Assembly (NCBI GenBank): GCA_010279815.1
Contig: QEOQ01000339.1
Span: forward strand, 143,122 to 164,714
Direction: 5' to 3'
Origin: Brachionus plicatilis
Taxonomy: Eukaryota; Rotifera; Eurotatoria; Ploima; Brachionidae
Length of the DNA stretch: 21,593 bases
Shown here: positions 1-8,100 of the stretch, in pieces
How positions within the stretch are numbered: the stretch's first letter is position 1
How the letters are laid out: each line of letters begins with the position of its first letter
Translations under genes and position numbers: made by a program
The notes under the pieces: model-generated
Told to the model about the DNA's origin: nothing
What the model saw: the letters and a program-made list of their open reading frames with translations, nothing else
Database searches by the model: none

Positions 1-1
1 A

Positions 2-345
2 TTTGCTAAAAACTATATCTGCATTCATGTTCTTGGCCTTGCATAACGTTACAAGCTTTGCGTTCTCCCAGAAGAAGCTAAAAATATTTCAATTGGTCAG
101 AAACGCAAAAGAGGAAGACCAAAAAAGCAAAAAGTAGCTTTGTTTTACCAAAATGATTATAATTTGGGCAGTTCAGATAATGAATCCGATCTCGAGCAAG
201 CAGCTGTCAAACAAGAGCATATGTCGAACTAATAGTCGTTGAGAAGCATATGTTGCTGAAGCAACAGTCGTTGGTGTAGATTTCCCAAGAAAACGAGAAA
301 GGCCAAAGAAATCAACAACTCAGGTGAAAAAACCAAAAAAAAATA
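2..345 (+). pseudogene. Decayed C-terminal end of a MULE-type transposase (SWIM zinc finger plus AT-hook tail), cut by the window edge
   Basis: In the frame starting at base 2 the translation reads FAKNYICIHVLGLA, a TAA at 44-46, then RYKLCVLPEEAKNISIGQ followed by KRKRGRPKK and an acidic tail ending at TAA 230-232. The Cys-x-His of NYICIHVLGLA is the second half of a SWIM zinc finger (CxCx(n)CxH). In Mutator-like (MULE) transposases this finger lies near the C-terminus and is often followed by a basic KRGRP AT-hook. Both marks are visible and in one frame, interrupted by a nonsense codon, so the copy looks dead. From about 252 a different frame continues with PRKRERPKKST, a second AT-hook-like run, and an AATAAA lies at 342-347. 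The catalytic DDE domain would lie left of the window. The family call rests on motif recognition only. Confidence 0.7.
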
Positions 346-1329
346 AACATTTTTTTTATACTTAATCTAAATTTATTTTTTGTTAATCAACTAATTCATT
401 TTATCATTTGAATAAATATTTTTGTCACTAAAATTAGTTTATTTTGTCTAAAATATAGATTTTATTTTGTCAGTGCAAAATTATTAAATTGGTCACCACT
501 TTTAGTTATTTTTGTAATCTTAAAAAAATTAAATTTGTCACCCTCAAAAAATTTAAGTCATTTTGAAATAAACGAATAAAGATTGAGATCAACCAAATTT
601 TAATTACAAATAAAATTTCGACGTAGATAACCTATCTGACATCATATTTTAATTTTCATCTTTCATTTGACCTAAAGTTACAGGTAAAAGTTTTCGATAT
701 TACGAATTGATTTATTTATTTTAATAAAAAGACGAGGTAAAGAAAATTAAGCATACTTTAGGAGTAAGCGTTCAAAAGACATTTGAACTAAGTTGCCCTA
801 AAAGTATAAAATTTACCCAAATGATATATATTTAGAATCAATATTAGGTTGATCTCAATATTTTTCGTTTATGATTGAGAACGAAAATGTTAAATATAAA
901 TTATGAATTTGGAAAGAATTTTCCATTGAGTTTTTTTATTATATCTGCTGTATTGGCATCAATTGAATTAAATGTAGTAAAATAAATTAATTTCGATTTA
1001 TTTTAAAAATAATTTTGACCGGAAAAAATTTAATTTTTTTTTATTTAAAATTTTTTGTTTTTCGTTGTGCACCAAAAAAGACAGAATAATATTCTCCTAC
1101 TATCTATTTATCATCATTTATTTGAATGGTTAAAATATACTTAAACTAAATTTAAACACCATCAAAAATGATTAAAATGAGATTAGATTACGGATAATTC
1201 TTTTGAAATAAAAAATAGTCGTGACAACTTAATTTTTTAAATATAATTCAAAAATTAAAACAATAATCCATATCAACTCATAAAATTTCTATATGGTCTA
1301 ACAATTTGTTAATTAATCTACCAGACTAG
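346..1329. other. A/T-rich intergenic stretch with one tiny ORF
   Basis: This stretch is A/T-rich with many stops in all frames. The only item of note is a 32-codon plus-strand ORF at 887-985 (M...FPLSFFIISAVLASIELNVVK). It resembles a signal peptide or membrane segment and could be a leader exon, but nothing ties it to the downstream ORF. No RNA gene or inverted repeat was recognised. Confidence 0.4.
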
Positions 1330-2586
1330 ATGCTAAAATCTCCAAGCGTAACAATGTCTGGCTATTTATATCAATGTGTATTGTCTACTATGAAAACTCT
1401 AGATATAATTTATTATAGAAATGTATGGTTCAGGATTTTACAGTCAAAACGGAAAGCCTACCTCGTAAGCATATTGAAAATTAAAAATTATTTTAAACCA
1501 GGAAGAATATTAAGGTTTGTTTTCATCGCATCAGCAGCTGTATTTATTTTATCACTTTTGGGTATCGCATTTCTAGCTGTTGGTCTAGTGGCTCTTGTAT
1601 CAAACATAAGTGGTAAATTTTTTGGAAATTTTTCAAGTTTAGTAAAAAAAATTTAAAATTGTTTGTAAGGGTCAAATGTAAAATCAAAAAATGGTGAAAT
1701 ATTTTTGGAAGAAAAAATTATAAATGGTATTTTGAAAATTCAAATGACATAAATTATTAAATTCATTGATTAAAATTTTTATTGTTGTTGAAAAGGTTTT
1801 ACTGATATTCAAATCAAAATTCAAAATGCAGGCTATTTATACAGAATATCCAAGAAAAAAAATGTCTGTGGTAATATATCAGACATTGAATCAATTTTTT
1901 CTCAAGTATTCAAAAATTTTACAAAAAAAATTAATTAATTCATAGAGTAATTGATAGTGTAATCCAAAAATTTTAACATCTGATGATAAAACCCTTATGA
2001 TCCAAACAAAAAAATTGAATCTTTCGTGTGACAAGTAAAAATAAAAAAATGTAGAAAATTTAGTAAGCCAGAAAATTTTTTTTTTGAGTATTTAGTGATG
2101 AAAAAAAATTATTTTGGTCACCTGAATGGATTATTAGTTCCTCAACAATCAAATTTGACGAAAATTATGTGATCAAAATTCTGTATTCAATCAAAACGTG
2201 CACATCTTCAAAAGATAAATTTATCAACAAAATTCTTTTAAATTCAACAATTGAAAGTAGTAAAATTTATTTTGTTCAATTCAAAAATTTATTTTATTTT
2301 TATTATTTTAGTCTCTGGTTTCTTGGTGTTTGTTGATGAAAATAACATAATTGAAAAAGAATACAAGAATTGCAGTTTTGCTCTCAAAGAACTAGATAAT
2401 TCAATAAAACCTTGCATTGAGATCAGAAATGCGTCAATTCCAAATGATCTAAAAAAAACTCCTATTAACTTTAAGAGTGGACTAAGAAAAGGTTTTCTAA
2501 ACGAAAATGTTACATATTTAGATTTGCTCGAAAAATATTCAAATAAAAATCTTACAGAAATAGATTTAGAATTTAGCTCAAAATAA
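1330..2586 (+). CDS. Unrecognised plus-strand gene candidate with a membrane segment; two or three exons
   Basis: I do not recognise the family. Exon A runs from ATG 1330 (directly after an in-frame TAG) to a donor at 1613 (AGTG|GTAAAT). It encodes about 94 residues ending in a strongly hydrophobic segment of about 30 residues (FVFIASAAVFILSLLG onward), likely a membrane helix. Exon C begins after a T-rich acceptor at 2310-2311 and runs to TAA 2584-2586. It encodes about 90 hydrophilic residues with two Cys (KNCSFALKELDNSIKPC) and Asn-rich NxS/T sites. A possible exon B starts at 1796 (GFTDIQIKIQNAGYLYRISK) and can end at 1870. A, B and C all meet at phase-1 junctions, so A-B-C and A-C both keep the frame. 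An AATAAA lies 49 nt after the stop. If not spliced, A would end at TAA 1656. The product could be a small single-pass membrane protein; function unknown. Confidence 0.45.
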
Positions 2587-2634
2587 GATTTTTGATTTTT
2601 GTCAATTTATTATTTATAAATATTTTTGATCTTG

Positions 2635-2640
2635 AATAAA
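2635..2640 (+). terminator. Candidate poly(A) signal AATAAA of the 1330-2586 gene
   Basis: A canonical AATAAA hexamer lies 49 nt after the TAA at 2584-2586, a normal distance for a short 3' UTR. In DNA this A/T-rich the hexamer also occurs by chance, so it is only supporting evidence. Confidence 0.4.
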
Positions 2641-3152
2641 TAAATTATTAAAATTTAAATTTTTGATAGTCTATTTAAAATTTATTTTTTTGTTTATCTG
2701 TGCCCAGCTAAAACTCATTGAGTTTAAAAAAAACAAAAAGCAAAATCAATTAAATCATTTAAAATTAAATATAAAAATTAATTTCGGTAAGTGGTTAGAC
2801 TATTACTAAGATACAGTGCTGCTACGATACCTAGAATTCACCATATTTAGCGTAAAAAATGGTAAAAAATCTAGAAAAGGGTATTTTTCGTAAAATAACG
2901 ATAATTATTATTAAATTCAGTGAAAAAAAAAATTCTTAAATTTCTCGAAAAAAACCGATTTTCATGAAAAAATTTTTTTTTTTGAATTTTTGAAAAAGGA
3001 AAAAAATTAAAACTTGATTGAATTTTTTGACGAAAATTGACGTAAATTTCGGTAAATTTTTGTAAAAAAAGGTGAAAAATGATAAAAATTCAACAAAAAA
3101 GGAAAATTGGATTTTTTATTATTATATTCAATTTTTTTTCAATCTAATCAAG
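2641..3152. other. Low-complexity A/T-rich stretch with GTAAA-type repeats
   Basis: No coding signal is seen. From about 2850 to 3100 the sequence is dominated by degenerate GGTAAAAAA, CGTAAATTT and GTGAAAAATG units. A similar set recurs at 10049-10136 inside the ERC intron (shared GTAAAAAAAGGT core), so both may be copies of one low-complexity dispersed repeat. Confidence 0.35.
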
Positions 3153-3332
3153 TCAATAGGCGCTAAAAACTGAGCAGCATCCAGCGGATCTAAAATGACA
3201 ACCTTCAATCGGATCCATAATTAATTATGTGTCATTTTCACTTCTAATGAATCCTTTATGAATCAAAAAATCTTGGAAACATCTGAGACAAAGCCTATTA
3301 GCCTTGCATTCAACAAACTTAGAAATAAGCTG
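3153..3332 (-). pseudogene. Decayed Cys-rich coding fragment
   Basis: Reading the minus strand from an acceptor-like CAG (3332-3330), the frame gives LISKFVECKANRLCLRCF, then QDFLIHKGFIRSENDT, a TAA, and LIMDPIEGCHFRSAGCCSVF before a TGA at 3155-3153. The Cys spacing (C-x5-C-x2-C, then C and CC) suggests a zinc-binding module. The internal TAA suggests a broken copy, perhaps transposon-derived. Base composition is clearly less A/T-biased than the flanks. The plus strand of the same stretch also has a fairly open frame (ending ...LRNKLSIPLHYTF), so strand choice is uncertain. Third-codon-position A/T enrichment slightly favours minus. No family was recognised. Confidence 0.3.
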
Positions 3333-3536
3333 TCAATCCCACTACACTACACATTTTAGTCAAAATCAACTCTGGCATTAAAAAAATAGTTTGTATAATT
3401 TGTATAATAACCAAAAATTTAATTAGAAATTACAAAATGAAATTATAAAAAATTGAATAAATTTTTTGCTAAAAGTTTAAAATTAGTTCCGTAAATGCAA
3501 CATGTTTCAAAATTCAAAGTTTCTTCAACTGTCAAA

Positions 3537-3559
3537 GTCTGCTAACGATGGGCAAAATC
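3537..3559 (+). repeat. Short dispersed repeat, copy 1 (GTCTGCTAACGATGGGCAAA)
   Basis: This 23-nt block matches the minus strand of 18031-18053 with two transitions (C/T) in its first 22 positions, all of the form GTCTGYTAAYGATGGGCAAAAT. Weaker similarity extends about 20 nt upstream. It is unusually G/C-containing for the region. It may be a remnant of a coding repeat (NDGQN in one frame of both copies). Confidence 0.4.
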
Positions 3560-3622
3560 TCTGCAAAATGATTTAAAAATTTTTTAAGTTTATTACAATC
3601 TTAACATTTGTGTAATCAAATT

Positions 3623-4288
3623 AAGAGTTGTATAAAAAGCAGGAAAAAAAAAGTCTAAACAAGTCAAAAACAAAGTCATACTTTGACTTGAAAATATATT
3701 TTTAAAAATAACAAGTTTTGACTTTGAATTGTTTCAAAAATTTTAAAAAAAAAAGTCATAAAATTTTTTATTTATTTTTTTTCTTTTTTTACACTTCTTT
3801 TAGACACATCGAATTTCAGAAAGTCGTCGTTATAGGAGAGAGGTCTGCTGTACCCATTCCAGCACCTCTAATTTTAATAAACAATTCTCGAGTCCGCTTC
3901 AAGAGGATAGCGATCCAAACTGACTGGATCCAAGGTAAATTATATTTTTAAAATTTTTTTATTCTTAATTTTTTATATTTTTTTATATATTTTTTATTAT
4001 TTTTATCTTGTTTAATTTATTTTCAAATTTTTTTGTTTTCTATAAATAAATTCATTCAAAAAGAATTTGAAAATTATGTGAGTTGTTTAAAAAATCATGT
4101 TTCAATATTTTTATTGAAAAAGAAATTTAAACAAATAATTTTATTTTTTCCTGAATAGAAAAATTCAAAACTTATTATTTTTTTTATATATTTTAATTCT
4201 ATTCTTAAAATAAGTAAAAATCTTGACTTGTTTTTTTTTGAATTTTTGAAATAAGTCAAAGTCCTGATTTGCACTTTGTACAACTTTG
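3623..4288. mobile_element. hAT-like non-autonomous element (MITE), copy 2, carrying an exon-like insert
   Basis: The ends are imperfect inverted repeats: left AAGAGTTGTATAAAA, right (reverse complement) CAAAGTTGTACAAAG. They are flanked by ATCAAATT (3615-3622) and TTCAAATT (4289-4296), an 8-bp duplication matching at 7 of 8 positions. Inside, a second pair of inverted arms (about 3720-3770 and 4211-4263) and roughly nine AAGTC/GACTT motifs lie near the ends. hAT transposons make 8-bp target duplications, have short TIRs starting CA(R)(R)G, and carry repeated subterminal transposase-binding motifs. The same architecture and TIR are seen at 13554-13874. There is no transposase ORF, so it is non-autonomous. 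The copy looks older and more diverged than copy 1. Confidence 0.6.
3804..3934 (+). other. Exon-like segment with strong splice sites inside the hAT-like element
   Basis: A 131-nt block is markedly less A/T-rich than its surroundings. It follows a T-rich tract ending in TTCTTTTAG and is followed by CCAAG|GTAAAT, so it has both marks of an internal exon on the plus strand. One frame is open throughout (HIEFQKVVVIGERSAVPIPA, then PLILINNSRVRFKRIAIQTDW), entering in phase 2 and leaving in phase 1. A second frame (ISESRRYRREVCCTHSSTSN, then FNKQFSSPLQEDSDPN) ends at a TGA and would suit a terminal exon. No protein family is recognised. Its place in the middle of a non-autonomous element suggests a captured host-gene fragment, but an ordinary exon of an unseen gene is also possible. 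Confidence 0.3.
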
Positions 4289-5128
4289 TTCAAATTCAAA
4301 ACATTTGGCTGAAAGGAAACGAAATAATGCTCCTTCAGAATAAAAATATAAAAAAATAGAATTATATGCCTAATAATACCTTTGGAAGCCTATTTGAATT
4401 ATTCAATTAAAAGCTTTAATTTTAGAAAATTGAAAAAAAAACATCAAGATTTGGAAACTTGGTTGGTCAATTTTATGCTGAAAATATTTGTTAAAATAAT
4501 CGTTCAAATTCAAGCTCAGATGACGTTTTTGCTGATGAACCGTCAGATAATTTGACTTAACATAATTAAATCAAGCCAAATTTATAATTAATAAAATCAT
4601 GTTGCTGAAAGGATTATTTTTGTTACATTATTTTATTTTCGTGAATTTTTTGATTTTTCTGAAAAATAATTTTATCACATTGTTAATTTTTATGTCGTGA
4701 CAAAAGTCTACTGAATTGTAAAATAGACCATCTATTTCTGAGAGTCGAATAAATTTGCTTGAAGTTAAAAGCGACTTTGAACCAGGGGTTAGTTTGGACC
4801 AAATCGATTAAAATTAAAATTAAAAATATTTTTATAAAAAAGATAAGAAATTTAAAACAATTTATTCCAAAAAGATATTATAAATAGGATATACGTAAAG
4901 ATTAAACAAATAGATAAATTATCTTCTGATCTTTTAAGCTGTGATAAATCCAGAATTTAAATTGATGCTCTTTTATAGGGTTTAAATTTGTACACATCTT
5001 ATCAAAAAACATTTATAAAGACAAAGGTTACAAAAAAAAACTTAATTATGGAATTAAAAAACTTGATAAAAAAATCTGACAATTTACAAAGCATGACCAT
5101 TTACATCTTGAAATATTTGATTAAGTTT
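4289..5128. other. ERC 3' flank and 3' UTR region
   Basis: This stretch lies between the hAT-like element and the ERC stop codon. The part nearest ERC should be its 3' UTR (minus strand). On the plus strand 4501-4560 reads RSNSSSDDVFADEPSDNLT followed by a stop. This short acidic Ser-rich tail resembles the tail of the transposase remnant at the left edge, but it is only 19 codons after an in-frame TAA. Nothing else was recognised. Confidence 0.4.
4861..4866 (-). terminator. Candidate poly(A) signal of ERC (AATAAA on the minus strand)
   Basis: TTTATT on the plus strand is the first AATAAA read downstream of the ERC TAA, about 263 nt past the stop. Weaker TATAAA variants lie nearer (about 4972 and 5012). 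It is the most economical 3' end but is not proven. Confidence 0.3.
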
Positions 5129-5158
5129 TTAGGCGTAAATACCATCCTCATCATGGGC
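5129..5158 (-). CDS. ERC: ERC terminal microexon encoding the PDZ-binding C-terminus AHDEDGIYA (residues 1271-1279)
   Basis: After a 57-nt intron ending ATTTTTAAG (acceptor 5160-5159) the frame reads A-H-D-E-D-G-I-Y-A followed by TAA at 5131-5129. ERC2 and brain-type ERC1 isoforms end in an acidic stretch plus GIWA, the ligand for the PDZ domain of RIM. Here Trp is replaced by Tyr, with the acidic lead-in and final Ala kept. The exon is only 27 coding nt and easily missed by gene callers. Correct phase, a correct acceptor and the match to the family's last residues make it convincing. Confidence 0.88.
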   Translation of the reverse strand, partial: AHDEDGIYA

Positions 5159-8100
5159 CTTAAAAATGAAAATAAAATTTAATTTAATTTAAAATAATTT
5201 AATTTTTGAAATTACCATTATTGGATTTATTGCTAGAACTTTAACCTTATCTTTTGCATCCTTTGCAGACATATAATTATTCATTAACTTCATTCGCTGT
5301 TCATTCTTTGTTAAAAACTCAATTTTTTTATATTTAAATTGGTTTATTGAATCTTACCAAATCTTTAAGTTGATGATGCAAATTATCTTTTTCGTCCATT
5401 AGACGTTGAATTTTAGCTCTATTATTTGACGAACGATTACACTCTAATTCAGCAATAGCTGAGTCTTTTTCACTTATTGTGGATAACAATATTTCTTGCC
5501 TTTTAAAAAAATCTTTTTTATAAAATATATCTGAAGGAAAATTTTGAATTAAATCTTTTTGTACTTGGTGATCAATAATTCATTCATTTCTTTAACTTTT
5601 TCTTCTTCTAGTTTTTGGAGTCGTTCTTCACGTATGTATAGTTCTTCTTGATATCGATTAAACAAAAGTTGCTGCTCACTAATGGATTTTTGTAACGATG
5701 TAATTTCATCGATTAGATTTTTATTCTACAAATTATTTTAAAAATACAAAAAATAAATAAGAATATTTTAAATTGAAATATCATTTCAACAATATTGTTT
5801 GATTAATAAATAAGCACTTCAAAACACGATCAATCTTATTTTGACCACAAAAAATTAAATTTACGAAAATGAATCAAACTGCAAAAAAATTGTTCGAAAA
5901 TTAATTTTTATGAATAAAAGCCAAAAAACATTCTCATAAAATAGTATTTATATTAAAAATTTTTAAAAAATGTATTTAAAGAAAAACTACAAATTTCGAT
6001 GCTTAATTAAAAATTTAAAAAAACAAAAAACACTTAAAACTATTTGAGCAGCTTAAGCAGCTCTAGAACATGCTCTTATAAGAAAAAAAAAGTAAAAGAT
6101 GAAAAAAATAATTTTTATTTTCATTTAAAAAACTAATTTTTCAGCTTAATTTTTACTAAAAACTAAGTAAAAGTTATCTAAAGTGTTGTATTTTGGTCAA
6201 AATAATTCTAACAAAAAACGATGATAAATGGTCGAATCATTAAAAAATATTAAATTGACTTCTGGAAACCTAATTAAATCTATAAAAAATATTTTCAAGT
6301 TTTTTGGCTTTTGTAAACATTTTTAAATTGAAAGTTAACTTAAAAAAAGTAAGTTCTAGTTTTTAATTTAAAGACATTTTGTACCATTTGGAACTTGGAA
6401 GTTTTATTTGTTTTTTAAAACTAACATATATGCTTTAAATTTAATATATTTTTTATGCTTTAAATTTAAGTTTGATCTTTATATTTTAATTTTAATTTAA
6501 GCCGTCCCTTTTGTTTGCTTCGAGATTTATAAAACACTAATGTAAAGATTTAAGTAAATTAAACAATTTCATTAAATTTAGATTCATTTTGCCACAACCA
6601 AATTTCAATTTTTTTTAATTCTTAATTTTGGACATTCAAATGTTTTTTTTGAATATTACATTAGTTTTTTTAAAAATATAAAATCTCAAAGTTCGATTTC
6701 GAGGTCAAACGGCCTTTGACCAAAATTAAATTTTATTTTTTTTTCGAAAAATTACTAAAAAATTTCTCTAATTGTTTATGTAAATGGTTTAATTTTTTGT
6801 GTTTGAATTACAAAATGTATCCAATGTTGAATAATCATTGAAAAAGTGGGATGCTTCAAATATTTTTTTCAGTTTAAAATAAAAAAATAATTTTAAGTTA
6901 ATATTCCACCCAAAAAAACTTTGTTTTTTTATATAAATTTTCACTTGGGTTTGTGATATGCCGATCCTTAAGACAATTTTTATTCTGAAGGTTGGTACAG
7001 GTACAGATGATCAAATAAATAAATAAATTATTTAAAAGTTAAAAAAAGAATTTTCAATATTTTTTTCAAATTTCTAAATAAAAAATTAAACTCATTCTAT
7101 TTCACTGAAAAGTTTAATTTCAAACTCAAAATAATTTTTTATTTGAAACATCACACTTTTTCAATGTATACATTTTGTAATTCAAACACAAAAAATTAGA
7201 CCAAATTAAAATAAGAATATTTCCTAGAATCAAGTTGACGTTTATACAAGTTCTTTCTAAAAATAAGTTTTACCTAAGACTTTTTTAGAATTGAGTTCAA
7301 TGCTTTTTTATTTTTGTGTTAAAAAGATAGACCCTGATTTAAATTCTTAAACATTTACTTGGTTATCGATTTGCTCTGCCTTTTGCTTCTGCTGGGCAAA
7401 ACAAAGCTCTCTCTCAGCAGTTATTGACACACTTTCTCTTAAAGCTTCTTCCAAGTCTTTTACTCTTTGATTTAGCTTAGATATTTGTTCATCGCGTCCA
7501 ATAACTTCATTTTTTTGATCTTCAAGCTGTTCTTTTAAACTTTTGATAACCTGTTCATTTGAATTTTTGTGCTCATCAACTCGCTTGGCCATTTCGCTTT
7601 TTTCTGAACAACTAGCCACCAAATTTTCAATTTGATTTTCATATTTTTCTTTTTGTCGACTCAATTGCAATTGAAATTCATGAGTGCTTTGCTCAAAATG
7701 TTCTTCCAGCTGGCTAAATTGGATTTGCTGTTGTTCCAATTTTGATTTTAGCACTTGTTTCTGATCCTCGAAATCGTCAATCAACTCCTTGAGTGTAATC
7801 AGCTCTGTAGTTAACTGTTGAATTTGAATTTCTTTAGATTGAAGATCTTTCTGTAGGTTGGACACCACTTTTTTCATCGAGTCTAATTCCTGTTGATTCT
7901 GGTTAGAGTTTGTGGTAGAGAGCTGAAATTGGTGTTTCTGCAGACGATGAAGCTTTTCCTCAATAATTTCGATTTCCTCATTTTTTTGAGTCAATGACAT
8001 TTCCAGTGAATTAACATGTGAATCTTTTCTAATCAACTGAGTCTTGAAGCTTTCCAGCTCGTCTTTGAGATCATAGATCTCATTTTGATAATCTTGAATT

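Noticed and set aside
1465..1501. 37-nt intron (GTAAGC...CCAG) inside the 1330-1656 frame
   Set aside because: Splicing would shift into an immediate stop (EEY then TAA) and destroy the clear membrane segment; it is also shorter than the other introns here.
2815..3185. Possible inverted-repeat element with CAGTGCTGCT-like ends
   Set aside because: Only about six bases (GCTGCT) plus a loose TTTAGCG match agree between the ends and there is no flanking duplication.
4095..4283. 62-codon minus-strand frame
   Set aside because: Lies within the right arm of the hAT-like element and has the amino-acid content of A/T-rich noise.
4988..5182. 64-codon plus-strand frame
   Set aside because: It is antisense to the last ERC exons and intron, with composition typical of A/T-rich noise.
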